Source: Aquaspirillum serpens DSM 68 (GTDB lineage Bacteria > Pseudomonadota > Gammaproteobacteria > Burkholderiales > Aquaspirillaceae). From it: DNA of 64,000 nt. The stretch is taken from the NCBI RefSeq assembly GCF_000420525.1, contig NZ_ATVC01000001.1, positions 35,579 through 99,578 of the forward strand. Reading direction: 5' to 3'. Positions 28,836 to 36,111 of the stretch are shown here, piece by piece. The notes beneath the pieces were generated by a model. That model saw only the letters and a program-made list of their open reading frames with translations, had not been told where the DNA came from and did not search any database. Within the stretch, counting starts at the first letter, position 1; each line of letters starts with the position of its first letter. The position numbers and the translations under genes are program-made.

Positions 28836-29642
28836 TTACCTTCTTAATTCCTCTATCATTTTCTCGAAAATAAATGCTCCTCTGTCAGTAAGAGAATCGT
28901 AGCAGCACTGATAATCCAGAAGTTCAAGCTCTTCCCTTATTTCTCGTATACGGGTTAGTGCATAAACGTGGCCTGAATTATTTAATTTTATTAATTCAAG
29001 CCATTGCCTTATACAGCTAAAAACGTACAATGCATGCATAATACCAGAGACTGGCCGTAGCATTTTTTTCCAAGGAGAATAAAATTTTGAATTTTTGTTA
29101 TTAACTAAAGTTAGCTTACTTTCTAAAGCAGAAAGTTGGAGATGCATTGCCTCATGAATAATAGATTCAGCTAATCTTAATTCGGAATTATTATTATCGA
29201 AAGGCACAGAAACAAATATGCTAAATGCCAATCCAGGATCTGTAAAGCTCACATCGTAACCAGGTTTAGCATCTATTACATGTATCGACCTTACAAAGGT
29301 TGTTATGGTTGATTTTAATGTTGGTGAAATATCAATAAGTGAAACAGCCGACTCAATTCTTTTTAGTGTCTCAGGACTGGAGAACTGATCAATACTTACT
29401 TGATTCACCTTTTGCTGCAAAAAAATTTTGGCATGCGCTTCATGTAAAAACTCTAACTTTGCACCAGGAAGAGACTGTATTTGTATAGTTAATTTTGGTT
29501 CTAACGTTTCTCCACTAATTTCTGATGCTGTACTATATTGTTTCGAACCGTTTGAAACAATGGCATCAGATAGTCCAGGCCACCATAATTCATTTTTTGA
29601 TTTTTTTATAAAATCGAATATAGCATCACCTGATAGCATCAT
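28836..29642 (-). CDS. HExxH-motif peptide-modifying protein (aKG-HExxH-type)
   Basis: A 268-residue protein whose only strong motif is ESIIHEAMHLQLS, with HEAMH at residues 163-167. HExxH proteins of this size beside radical SAM/SPASM RiPP maturases belong to a group I recall as aKG-HExxH peptide beta-hydroxylases, also found fused to FxsB-type maturases. A metallopeptidase role cannot be excluded. The start at 29642 is chosen because AAGGA lies 6 bp upstream; a start at 29669 is open but lacks one. It overlaps the oxygenase gene by 17 bp. Confidence 0.7.
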   Translation of the reverse strand: MMLSGDAIFDFIKKSKNELWWPGLSDAIVSNGSKQYSTASEISGETLEPKLTIQIQSLPGAKLEFLHEAHAKIFLQQKVNQVSIDQFSSPETLKRIESAVSLIDISPTLKSTITTFVRSIHVIDAKPGYDVSFTDPGLAFSIFVSVPFDNNNSELRLAESIIHEAMHLQLSALESKLTLVNNKNSKFYSPWKKMLRPVSGIMHALYVFSCIRQWLELIKLNNSGHVYALTRIREIREELELLDYQCCYDSLTDRGAFIFEKMIEELRR

Positions 29643-30219
29643 TTTTTTCCTTAAAGAAGGATATAACAATCGTAAATCTTTCTCCGGAGTTTATAGATGA
29701 AACTGCGTGAAAAGACTTTGATGATATTTCGAACGCAAATGCAGTGTTGTGTAAAGGTAAAAAAGCATTTGTCAAACTCTCTGGTTTGTTTTCAGAAAAT
29801 AGCATTAAGAGTCCACCATTTTCTTCGGTCCATCCCCTGTTGAGCTGGATTAAGACTCTATGACTTTCCTCCCCAGGGATAAAATCATTATGTATTCTTA
29901 TTACCTGACCTTCCGTTAATTTATGAGCAACTATATGGACTTTTCGAGAAAGATTTACTTTGAATAAATTTTCAATACTTCGCCTAAGATTATTTATTGA
30001 TGATTCTGAAAAAATATTTGCTACTTCTTCAGGAAGCTGGATTCCATCGAAGCTAAATTCATATTGCTGATAGAACTCAGCAATTTTTAATTTCCATGGA
30101 GCATCCTGCTCAAGCCAATGAAGAAGCGTTTCACTCTCTTGATATAAAAGTGCGTCATCTCTTATAAGATGAGGAAATGGGAACATCCTCAGTTGACTTT
30201 GACAATCATTAAAAATCAC
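29626..30219 (-). CDS. 2OG-Fe(II) oxygenase of RiPP cluster (YhhC-like)
   Basis: A 197-residue jelly-roll dioxygenase with facial-triad residues H110 and D112 (VIRIHNDF) and H171 (FHAVSS), and the 2-oxoglutarate-binding R181 (GERFTIV). LIQLNRGWTEENGGLLMLF fits the prolyl-4-hydroxylase-like fold. It resembles the oxygenase placed beside cyclophane-forming maturases that I recall as YhhC; the name is from memory. The ATG overlaps the radical SAM stop (ATGA). It most likely hydroxylates the cyclophane-containing peptide. Confidence 0.75.
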   Translation of the reverse strand: MIFNDCQSQLRMFPFPHLIRDDALLYQESETLLHWLEQDAPWKLKIAEFYQQYEFSFDGIQLPEEVANIFSESSINNLRRSIENLFKVNLSRKVHIVAHKLTEGQVIRIHNDFIPGEESHRVLIQLNRGWTEENGGLLMLFSENKPESLTNAFLPLHNTAFAFEISSKSFHAVSSINSGERFTIVISFFKEKNDAIR

Positions 30220-31337
30220 TGGAGCATTCCTTCTTTCTTAAGAATAGAAATAGCTTTTTTAATCAAAACTTTCTGATCGCTGCAATATACCGAAGGATTA
30301 TCATATCCATTATCTTTACTCCAACGGTGAAGTGGCATCCCGCCACCACAGATAGCTAAGTAATCACAGGAATTGCAGTCTTTAGATGTTGGATTCTGAA
30401 GTTTATAGTATTCAGCAAAGGTAGGCGTCTTAAAAACTTCTGATAAACGAGCAGTTTTAATTACCCATTTCTCATCAAATTTATCTGCGCCATTAAAGTT
30501 ACTTTTTAATGTATCATTTTTTGATAAGCTGCCATCTGCTTCAATTATTACGATACCGTAGAAGTTATCGCCTAATCCTTCCTTTGTCCCAATACCACCT
30601 AGGGAGATTCGCAAAATATCATCAAGGAATCTGATCTTAACTGGTGTTGTATCGGATATATAAATCTCGAGAAGTTTTACTAGCCACTCACCGTACTCAG
30701 TGGAGTTTACCGTAGATTTTCCATAGGGAAGGTTGGTATGATTACCGTCTCGGCACAAAAAATCTATCGATTTCGCTCCGAGCCCTTTTAGGGATTTATA
30801 AACCTCTTCTGGATTAGAATCTGGGTCTATAACACATAGCAACCCAGCATAAAGAAAATCAGAATCTTGATGATGTCTCAGGAGGTTTATACCCTCAACT
30901 ACTTTTTGGTATGTTCCTTCTCCCTGCTTATCTACTCTAAATTTGTCATTGATTTCCCTTGGTCCATCAACACTTACAGAGATACTTACTTTGTATTTTG
31001 AGCATAAATCCAGTATTTCACCTGTTATCAATATGCCGTTGGTTTGTAAGCTTATAGGATAGTTCAATGGCAGCACTTCCCTTAGCTTAATTAACAAATG
31101 CTGGAGGCGTCGAGCCCCCAGCATTAACGGTTCACCTCCGTGAAGCACGGTGGCAAATGGAACATCTTGATCTTTTATCAATTGAGAGAACGACCGTACT
31201 AAATCATCGATCGTCTCTTCGGACATCAAGCTTGGCATGGATCGCCAGCCTTCGTCCCCCATGTTAAATATGTAGCAGTATGTGCAATCAATATTGCATC
31301 TGCTTGCAACTTTTATCAGAATTGTATCAATTTGCAC
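30216..31337 (-). CDS. Cyclophane-forming radical SAM/SPASM peptide maturase (YhhB-like)
   Basis: A 373-residue radical SAM enzyme starting at GTG 31337 with AAAGG 9 bp upstream. The CxxxCxxC cluster ligands are C14, C18 and C21 (SRCNIDCTYCYIF). LHGGEPLMLG (~65-74) and SVSVDGPREINDKFR (~144-158) are typical of anaerobic-maturase/FxsB-like SPASM proteins, and the C-terminal SPASM domain has CNSCDYLAICGGGM (~326-339) and a later Cys. The family makes aromatic-ring-to-Cbeta cyclophanes (triceptides). The precursor lies 17 bp upstream. Confidence 0.85.
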   Translation of the reverse strand: MQIDTILIKVASRCNIDCTYCYIFNMGDEGWRSMPSLMSEETIDDLVRSFSQLIKDQDVPFATVLHGGEPLMLGARRLQHLLIKLREVLPLNYPISLQTNGILITGEILDLCSKYKVSISVSVDGPREINDKFRVDKQGEGTYQKVVEGINLLRHHQDSDFLYAGLLCVIDPDSNPEEVYKSLKGLGAKSIDFLCRDGNHTNLPYGKSTVNSTEYGEWLVKLLEIYISDTTPVKIRFLDDILRISLGGIGTKEGLGDNFYGIVIIEADGSLSKNDTLKSNFNGADKFDEKWVIKTARLSEVFKTPTFAEYYKLQNPTSKDCNSCDYLAICGGGMPLHRWSKDNGYDNPSVYCSDQKVLIKKAISILKKEGMLQ

Positions 31338-31354
31338 GTGCTACTACCTTTCAT

Positions 31355-31540
31355 TTAACGATTATGCTTATTAAAGACTCGGTCAAAAGACCCATACACC
31401 ATTGGGCCATTGTTTTTCACCTCTTCTGCCAATCGAGCCAGTGTCACACTAGATAAGCTTTTAGGATCAATCTCTGATCTCATTTTAATCGCAGCAGTCT
31501 GCATCGGAGCTGAACACTCTTTTCCGTGGCTACTTAACAT
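31355..31540 (-). CDS. Candidate triceptide RiPP precursor peptide
   Basis: A 61-residue peptide directly upstream of the radical SAM gene. The charged leader contains SLSSVTLARLAEEVKNN. The C-terminal 13 residues (49-61) read YGSFDRVFNKHNR, that is YGS, FDR, (V), FNK, HNR: three- to four-residue units each opening with an aromatic residue or His, the substrate pattern of cyclophane-forming maturases. AAAGGA lies 9 bp before the ATG. No transporter or protease is encoded nearby. The core is unusually dense in motifs and has two Arg. Confidence 0.75.
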   Translation of the reverse strand: MLSSHGKECSAPMQTAAIKMRSEIDPKSLSSVTLARLAEEVKNNGPMVYGSFDRVFNKHNR

Positions 31541-31575
31541 CGGTATTCATCCTTTGGTTTGGTGGTTAAAAAATC

Positions 31576-31603
31576 AGCATAACATTTTTTTTCTTGTTTT
31601 CAA
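31576..31603 (-). promoter_or_regulatory. Putative promoter of the RiPP operon
   Basis: On the minus strand TTGAAA and TATGCT are separated by 16 bp, with TGT before the -10 (extended -10). It ends 35 bp before the precursor start. A second candidate -10, TATAAT, lies about 40 bp further upstream (minus strand, around 31616-31621). The remaining gap up to 31862 is AT-rich with no gene I can support. Confidence 0.4.
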
Positions 31604-31861
31604 CAACAAAAAATCATTATAAATCAACAAGATAGGTTTAAAAAATGAGTGACACACAGAAAAGCCATTTAAAATCAATAGCATACATCTTAAAAGATAC
31701 GATAGATTTGGAAGTGATTCGTCAATTGTTTTTGAATAGTGAGATAGGATAGATTGTTCTCTTCGGAAGAAACGCGAAGCCCACGCTCTAATCAAGAAAT
31801 CATTTCAATATAGGTAAGATTTGTTATAAAAACACAAAAATCAGACCATAATTCTAAATAT

Positions 31862-31887
31862 GAAAAAAGCCCGCTTTTGTGGGCAAA
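31862..31887 (-). terminator. Rho-independent terminator of the small-ORF pair
   Basis: Minus strand: GCCCAC-AAAA-GCGGGC (one mismatch) followed by six T. It lies about 27 bp past the stop of the 53-residue ORF, separating it from the RiPP operon promoter. Confidence 0.75.
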
Positions 31888-31912
31888 TTGTTTCTTTTGG
31901 ATTTAACCTAGA

Positions 31913-32074
31913 CTAATCAGCAATAGTATCGCTGTTGTCCTGAATCGTTTTCCCCACATCTTTCATCGTTTCACTATCGGTAACCTCGCCAACTGCTTCA
32001 ACAGCTTTCCCTACAGCCTCAATAACGATAGCAGGAATATTGAATCCAATTTTTTCCATCAAATTTGAAAACAT
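31913..32074 (-). CDS. Small acidic protein (53 residues) upstream of the RiPP operon
   Basis: Begins MFSNLMEKIGFNIPAIVIEA and continues with an amphipathic acidic helix, ending DNSDTIAD. A good AGGAG site lies 8 bp before the ATG. It starts 20 bp after the 76-residue ORF and is followed by a terminator, so the two form a bicistron. No family recognised. It could be an immunity or partner peptide, from context only. Confidence 0.5.
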   Translation of the reverse strand: MFSNLMEKIGFNIPAIVIEAVGKAVEAVGEVTDSETMKDVGKTIQDNSDTIAD

Positions 32075-32094
32075 TTCTGCATCTCCTTAAGAAT

Positions 32095-32325
32095 TTACTT
32101 AAAACGACTTGCTAAAAAAGCAAAACCACCAGATGCAATAGCAAGAGGCACCGTTACAGGGGCTGATACAACTGAAGCTACAACCAGCGATCCTGATGCT
32201 GCTGCACCTAAAGCAACGCCAAGACCAGTTGAAATAGTCGTTCGCGCTGCACTCACTTCATCACCCGCAATTTTCTTGGCCGCCTTGTCAGCAACAAGTC
32301 CAAGACCAACAGCCTGCATCACCAT
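32095..32325 (-). CDS. Small Gly/Ala-rich hydrophobic protein (76 residues)
   Basis: A short basic N-terminal half (ADKAAKKIAGDEVSAARTT) is followed by a long Gly/Ala/Val-rich hydrophobic stretch (~residues 30-72) with small-residue repeats, ending SRFK. The composition recalls pore-forming bacteriocin-like or glycine-zipper peptides, but no family is assigned. AAAGGA lies 8 bp before the ATG, in a leader (GAAAGGATG) like that of the RiPP precursor. Linked to the 53-residue ORF. Confidence 0.5.
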   Translation of the reverse strand: MVMQAVGLGLVADKAAKKIAGDEVSAARTTISTGLGVALGAAASGSLVVASVVSAPVTVPLAIASGGFAFLASRFK

Positions 32326-32422
32326 TTAACGCATCCTTTCATTATCAAAATGACACCATTCAAATCTAAATAGATTGAACTAACTCTTTTCGAAAATTTT
32401 CGTCCAAAACAAAGTGAAAGAC

Positions 32423-32498
32423 AGCTGGCGTAGTTTGGCAACCCAACATAACCGATGGCTACATTATTTTGGGTTACGAATTTGGCTTAACCTAATAT
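32423..32498 (+). repeat. Palindromic intergenic repeat, copy 3 (degenerate)
   Basis: Shares AGCTGGCGTA, TTTGGCAACCCAACATAACCG and TGGGTTACGAAT (given in parts) with copy 1 at 27963-28046, in the same orientation, with a decayed outer stem. Together the copies bracket the AT-rich RiPP island (28221-32325). Confidence 0.65.
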
Positions 32499-32706
32499 GA
32501 TATCCTATGAAAATAGAATCACAATGTCAAAAAATTTAATCTTTTTCGCTTGTACTTCGGCAGATTGATGGCAGTTGAGTTGTTCATAGCAAACTGCTGT
32601 GTAGCTAAGATGATGACTATTCTAACTAACGGCAGCGACAGGTCATGTCGTTTTCGCAAGTTGTCTTAAAAAAAACATTCACATAGGTAACTTTTTTAGA
32701 ACAAAC

Positions 32707-32734
32707 AAAAACGCCAGCACAATGGCTGGCGTTT
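32707..32734 (-). terminator. Terminator of ydcH-like gene
   Basis: AAAACGCCAGC ... GCTGGCGTTT, a 10-bp stem with a short loop and, on the minus strand, a T tract, about 20 bp past the stop. Confidence 0.8.
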
Positions 32735-32754
32735 AAGGGGTCATTCAAGACGGA

Positions 32755-32979
32755 TTAGGCTGACGTGGCGTCGGCTTCTTTCAAGATGACGTATAACTGA
32801 TCTTTCAGATGCAGTTTTTCTTTCTTCAAGTTTTCGATTTCCACAGGTGAACCGGGTTCGATGCGGGCTTCCATGTTTTTAATCCGCTGGTCCAGTTCGT
32901 TGTGCTTGTCAAACAAACGGGTAAAGTGAGCGTCTTCGGTTTTCAAACGGGTAATCAGTTCGCGGTATTCGGGAAACAT
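32755..32979 (-). CDS. YdcH family protein (DUF465)
   Basis: A 74-residue coiled-coil protein starting MFPEYRELITRLKTEDAHF, with the conserved FTRLFDKHNELDQRI and a C-terminal LKKEKLHLKDQLY helix. The start at 32979 is chosen from the family; the longer frame begins 20 codons upstream. DUF465 proteins are widespread in proteobacteria, with poorly defined function. Confidence 0.85.
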   Translation of the reverse strand: MFPEYRELITRLKTEDAHFTRLFDKHNELDQRIKNMEARIEPGSPVEIENLKKEKLHLKDQLYVILKEADATSA

Positions 32980-33152
32980 AGGCGCTGCTTTCCAAAAAAT
33001 GCACAGACTTGTGCACTGTTTTGTTCCTGTCCCGAGCACCTTAGCCCACCGACAGGCATCACATTCCCAACTGCCACAGGGCCCCTCCCTGTCACAGCGC
33101 CGCCGTTACCGGACGGACTTGCCACGGGTAGCGCAGTTTTGGTTGCGAGCCG

Positions 33153-33178
33153 AAAGCAGTGCAGCGATGCACTGCTTT
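33153..33178. terminator. Hairpin downstream of mmsB
   Basis: Perfect 11-bp stem AAAGCAGTGCA / TGCACTGCTTT with a GCGA loop, 56 bp past the mmsB stop. T tract of only three bases. It may terminate the long minus-strand catabolic run. The rest of 32980-33233 holds nothing recognisable. Confidence 0.5.
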
Positions 33179-33233
33179 GAAGCCATCTTACGCCACAGAT
33201 TCTATCGGCATCAAGCCTTATTCCGACAAAAAC

Positions 33234-34124
33234 TTAACTATTGTTAAACAAACGCACAATACTGGAAAAATCGAGGCCGCCATGACCTAAACCGCTGTGC
33301 AAGGCATATAACTGCCGCGCCTGTGCACCGAGGGGAATGGCCTGTTTGGCACTGATCGCCGCCTCTTCCGCCAAGCCTAAATCTTTCAACATCAAGTCAG
33401 TTCCAAAGCCACCGCTATATTCACGGCTGGCAGGGACGTTGTCCATCACCCCGGGCCACGGGTTATACAACTCGGTTGCCCAATTGCGGCCTGAACTCTT
33501 AGCGATTATGTCAGATAACACTTTAGGATCTAGACCATTCGCCACCCCCAACGCCAACGCTTCAGACGTGCCAGCCATCAAAATCCCCAACAACATATTG
33601 TTGCAGATTTTTGCCACTTGGCCCGCGCCACTGTCACCAGCATGGAAAATGTTTTTCCCCATTTTTTCTAACACAGGGCGAGCTTGTTCCAAAGCCTCGG
33701 TGCTACCACCGACGATAAAGGTCAATGTCCCCGCTGCCGCACCGCCAACACCACCAGAAACCGGTGCATCAATCATGGTAAAGCCACGCGCTTGCGCTGC
33801 GGCTGCCACTTTACGGGCGGCATCGGCAGCGATTGTGCTGCAATCGATCAACAACGCGCCAGCCGGTGCATGGTCTAACACACCACCTTCGTTCAGATAG
33901 ACCGCCTCGACATGCTTACCCGCCGGCAACATGGTAATCACAACTTCGGCCTGTTGTGCGGCGGCAGAGGCAGAATCGGCAGCTGTTGCGCCAGCTTCGG
34001 TCAAGCGCGCAACAGCACTGGCTGACAAGTCAAACACCGTGACGGCAAAACCGCCTTTTAACAAATTGAGCGCCATTGGGCCGCCCATATTCCCCAAACC
34101 GATAAACGCAATCCGTTGTGCCAT
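33234..34124 (-). CDS. mmsB: 3-Hydroxyisobutyrate dehydrogenase
   Basis: A 296-residue beta-hydroxyacid dehydrogenase oxidising 3-hydroxyisobutyrate to methylmalonate semialdehyde with NAD. N-terminal dinucleotide fold IAFIGLGNMGGPMALNLLKG, substrate motif DAPVSGGVGGAAAG (~residues 118-131), and the catalytic Lys in GAGQVAKICNNMLLG (~165-179). Last gene of the valine-degradation series. Confidence 0.93.
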   Translation of the reverse strand: MAQRIAFIGLGNMGGPMALNLLKGGFAVTVFDLSASAVARLTEAGATAADSASAAAQQAEVVITMLPAGKHVEAVYLNEGGVLDHAPAGALLIDCSTIAADAARKVAAAAQARGFTMIDAPVSGGVGGAAAGTLTFIVGGSTEALEQARPVLEKMGKNIFHAGDSGAGQVAKICNNMLLGILMAGTSEALALGVANGLDPKVLSDIIAKSSGRNWATELYNPWPGVMDNVPASREYSGGFGTDLMLKDLGLAEEAAISAKQAIPLGAQARQLYALHSGLGHGGLDFSSIVRLFNNS

Positions 34125-34160
34125 GATGAATCTCCTCTCGATGCTTTTTTTATCAATAAC

Positions 34161-35324
34161 CTAGGCTTTGCAACAACACGCCATACCCGCTAAAGGATGC
34201 TCTTCTGCCGACCACGGCGAAGCAAAATGTGCTGCAACGTGTTCAGCACTCACCTCGGCTAGGGTGGCAGGGCTCCATTTCGGCGTATTGTCTTTATCAA
34301 TCAACAACGCACGCACCCCTTCACGGAAATCCGGATGGGCGCAACATTGCACCGATAGCGTGAGTTCCATTTGGAACGCCTCGGCCAAACTCAGATGGCG
34401 CGCACGATGGGCGATGGCCCATGACAAAGCAGCAGAGGTAGGCGAGCCGGCAGCTAAACTCTTTGCCGCACGCTTCATCCAGTCATCATCGTTTTGATGA
34501 GCCAAAATCTGTTCCACCACTTCGGCTAAGGTATCGCCGTCGGTGAGCTGTTGAATCAGATCAAAATGTTTGCGGACAGGTGAGGCAGGTTTTAATGGCT
34601 CGGCACGAGCAGAAAACTCGCGCAGCAATTTGGATAATTTGCCGTGGTTTTCTTCGGCAACTTCGCTCCATTCAACATCCGTCAAACGCGCAGCCAACGC
34701 CAATTTATCTTCAGCACAAACAAAGAAATCCGCCAAATTGACCACTAAAGCATCATGGGCGTTTAATGGGGCGGCGGTCAGTGCCAAGAACAACCCCACG
34801 CGGCCCGGCATCCGATTCAGGAACCAGCTGCCGCCGACATCGGGATAGAGGCCAATGGTGATTTCTGGCATGGCAATGCGTGATGATTCGGTCACCACGC
34901 GATGACTGGCGCCCGCCATCAAGCCCAATCCTCCTCCCATCACAATCCCACTACCCCATAGCAGAATCGGTTTTTGGTAGGTATGAATCAGATAATCGAG
35001 ACAATATTCTTCGGTGAAATAGGTCGTGGCGAAGGGGTTCGGTACGGTATCGCCACCCTCGACCAACGCCGTCCGCAATTTGCGGACATCACCGCCGGCA
35101 CAAAACGCTTTTTCACCGGCCCCTTGCAAGACCACCACCGCCAACTCAGGATCTTGTGCCCATTCGCGCAGCCGGTTGTCTAACAAGCGGATCATATCGA
35201 GCGTCAGGGCATTGAGTGACTTTTCGCTATTTAAGGTAGCAAAACCAATTTTGCGACCATTGGCACTGCGCTGTTCAGCAAAAATAACGGCATCTGTATT
35301 TTCTATCACGGCTGTCTCCTTCAT
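34161..35324 (-). CDS. 3-Hydroxyisobutyryl-CoA hydrolase
   Basis: A 387-residue crotonase-superfamily protein of the HIBYL-CoA hydrolase type. It has the oxyanion-hole GAGEKAFCAGGDVRKL (~residues 58-73) and GSGIVMGGGLGLMAG followed by PEITIGLYPDVGGSWFL (~130-160), the signature that separates HIBCH from hydratases. It releases 3-hydroxyisobutyrate from its CoA ester. An in-frame ATG at 35336 is an alternative start (8-bp overlap with the hydratase gene); neither has a strong ribosome-binding site. Confidence 0.85.
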   Translation of the reverse strand: MKETAVIENTDAVIFAEQRSANGRKIGFATLNSEKSLNALTLDMIRLLDNRLREWAQDPELAVVVLQGAGEKAFCAGGDVRKLRTALVEGGDTVPNPFATTYFTEEYCLDYLIHTYQKPILLWGSGIVMGGGLGLMAGASHRVVTESSRIAMPEITIGLYPDVGGSWFLNRMPGRVGLFLALTAAPLNAHDALVVNLADFFVCAEDKLALAARLTDVEWSEVAEENHGKLSKLLREFSARAEPLKPASPVRKHFDLIQQLTDGDTLAEVVEQILAHQNDDDWMKRAAKSLAAGSPTSAALSWAIAHRARHLSLAEAFQMELTLSVQCCAHPDFREGVRALLIDKDNTPKWSPATLAEVSAEHVAAHFASPWSAEEHPLAGMACCCKA

Positions 35325-35328
35325 AGTG

Positions 35329-36111
35329 TCAGGCATTCTTCCACTGTGGAGCGCGTTTTTCCAGAAATGCGTTGACGCCCTCTTTTTGGTCTGCGGTATC
35401 AAACAAATCGACAAACCATTCCCGTTCTAATGGCAAACCCTCTGCCAACGGTTTATGCCGAGCCACTTGTACCAACCGTTTACACACCGCCACCGAAGTA
35501 GGACTTTGTTTTGCCACCCCTTGCGCCAAGGCCAAAGCTGTATTTAACGCCTCGCCTTTGGCAACCACTTGTTCGACCAAACCGATTTTCTCAGCGGTGG
35601 CAGCATTCACTCGCTCGCCACATAAAATCATCCGTTTTGCCCAGCCTTCACCGATCAACCACGGTAAATTCTGTGTCCCACCGGCACATGGCAGCAAACC
35701 GACAGTGGCTTCAGGCAATGCCATTTGCGACTGTTCTTCCGCAATCCGAATATCACATGCCAAGGCCACCTCTAAACCGCCCCCCATGGCATAGCCATTG
35801 ATGGCAGCAATACTGACACCGCGATAATTCGATAACGCCTCAAAAGCACGACCAAATAAGCGTGCCATCTCGCGCGCGACCGCCTTATCACCCTCGGCAA
35901 ACAATTTCAAATCAGCCCCAGCGGAGAAGAATTTTTCGCCTTCGCCCGTCAACACCAAAGCATAAATGTCACGATTTTGGTTCAAATCGGCAATCAGGGT
36001 TTCCAACGCCAACAAACTATCGCGATTCCACGTGTTGGCAGGCGGGTTTTGGATAGTGACAACCGCAGTGTGGTCACGGAATTCAACAGCTAAATGGGCA
36101 TAGGTTTTCAT
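35329..36111 (-). CDS. Enoyl-CoA hydratase (methacrylyl-CoA hydration likely)
   Basis: A 260-residue crotonase. It has GEGEKFFSAGADLKLF (~residues 56-71) and AINGYAMGGGLEVALACDIR (~103-122, with the oxyanion glycines) and the catalytic Glu region ALPEATVGLLPCAGGTQNLP. In this cluster it should hydrate methacrylyl-CoA to 3-hydroxyisobutyryl-CoA. The ATG overlaps the acyl-CoA dehydrogenase stop (TGATG). Confidence 0.88.
   Translation of the reverse strand: MKTYAHLAVEFRDHTAVVTIQNPPANTWNRDSLLALETLIADLNQNRDIYALVLTGEGEKFFSAGADLKLFAEGDKAVAREMARLFGRAFEALSNYRGVSIAAINGYAMGGGLEVALACDIRIAEEQSQMALPEATVGLLPCAGGTQNLPWLIGEGWAKRMILCGERVNAATAEKIGLVEQVVAKGEALNTALALAQGVAKQSPTSVAVCKRLVQVARHKPLAEGLPLEREWFVDLFDTADQKEGVNAFLEKRAPQWKNA

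Larger units (their letters stand above)
32326..32754. other. 429-bp gap right of the RiPP island
   Basis: Contains a degenerate copy of the palindromic repeat (32423-32498) and the ydcH terminator (32707-32734). The stretch 32499-32700 is AT-rich with stop codons in all frames; no gene or RNA recognised. Confidence 0.5.

Noticed and set aside
31645..31752. 35-residue plus-strand frame (MSDTQKSHLKSIAYILKD...) upstream of the RiPP promoter
   Set aside because: Only a weak upstream sequence (GATAGG) and no recognised relatives; could be a small regulator but not supported enough to list as a gene.
31574..31795. 73-residue minus-strand frame overlapping the RiPP promoter
   Set aside because: AT-rich, no ribosome-binding site, covers the likely promoter; treated as chance.
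28221..32325. Lanthipeptide or lasso cluster
   Set aside because: No LanB/LanC/LanM or lasso cyclase or protease; the maturase is radical SAM/SPASM.
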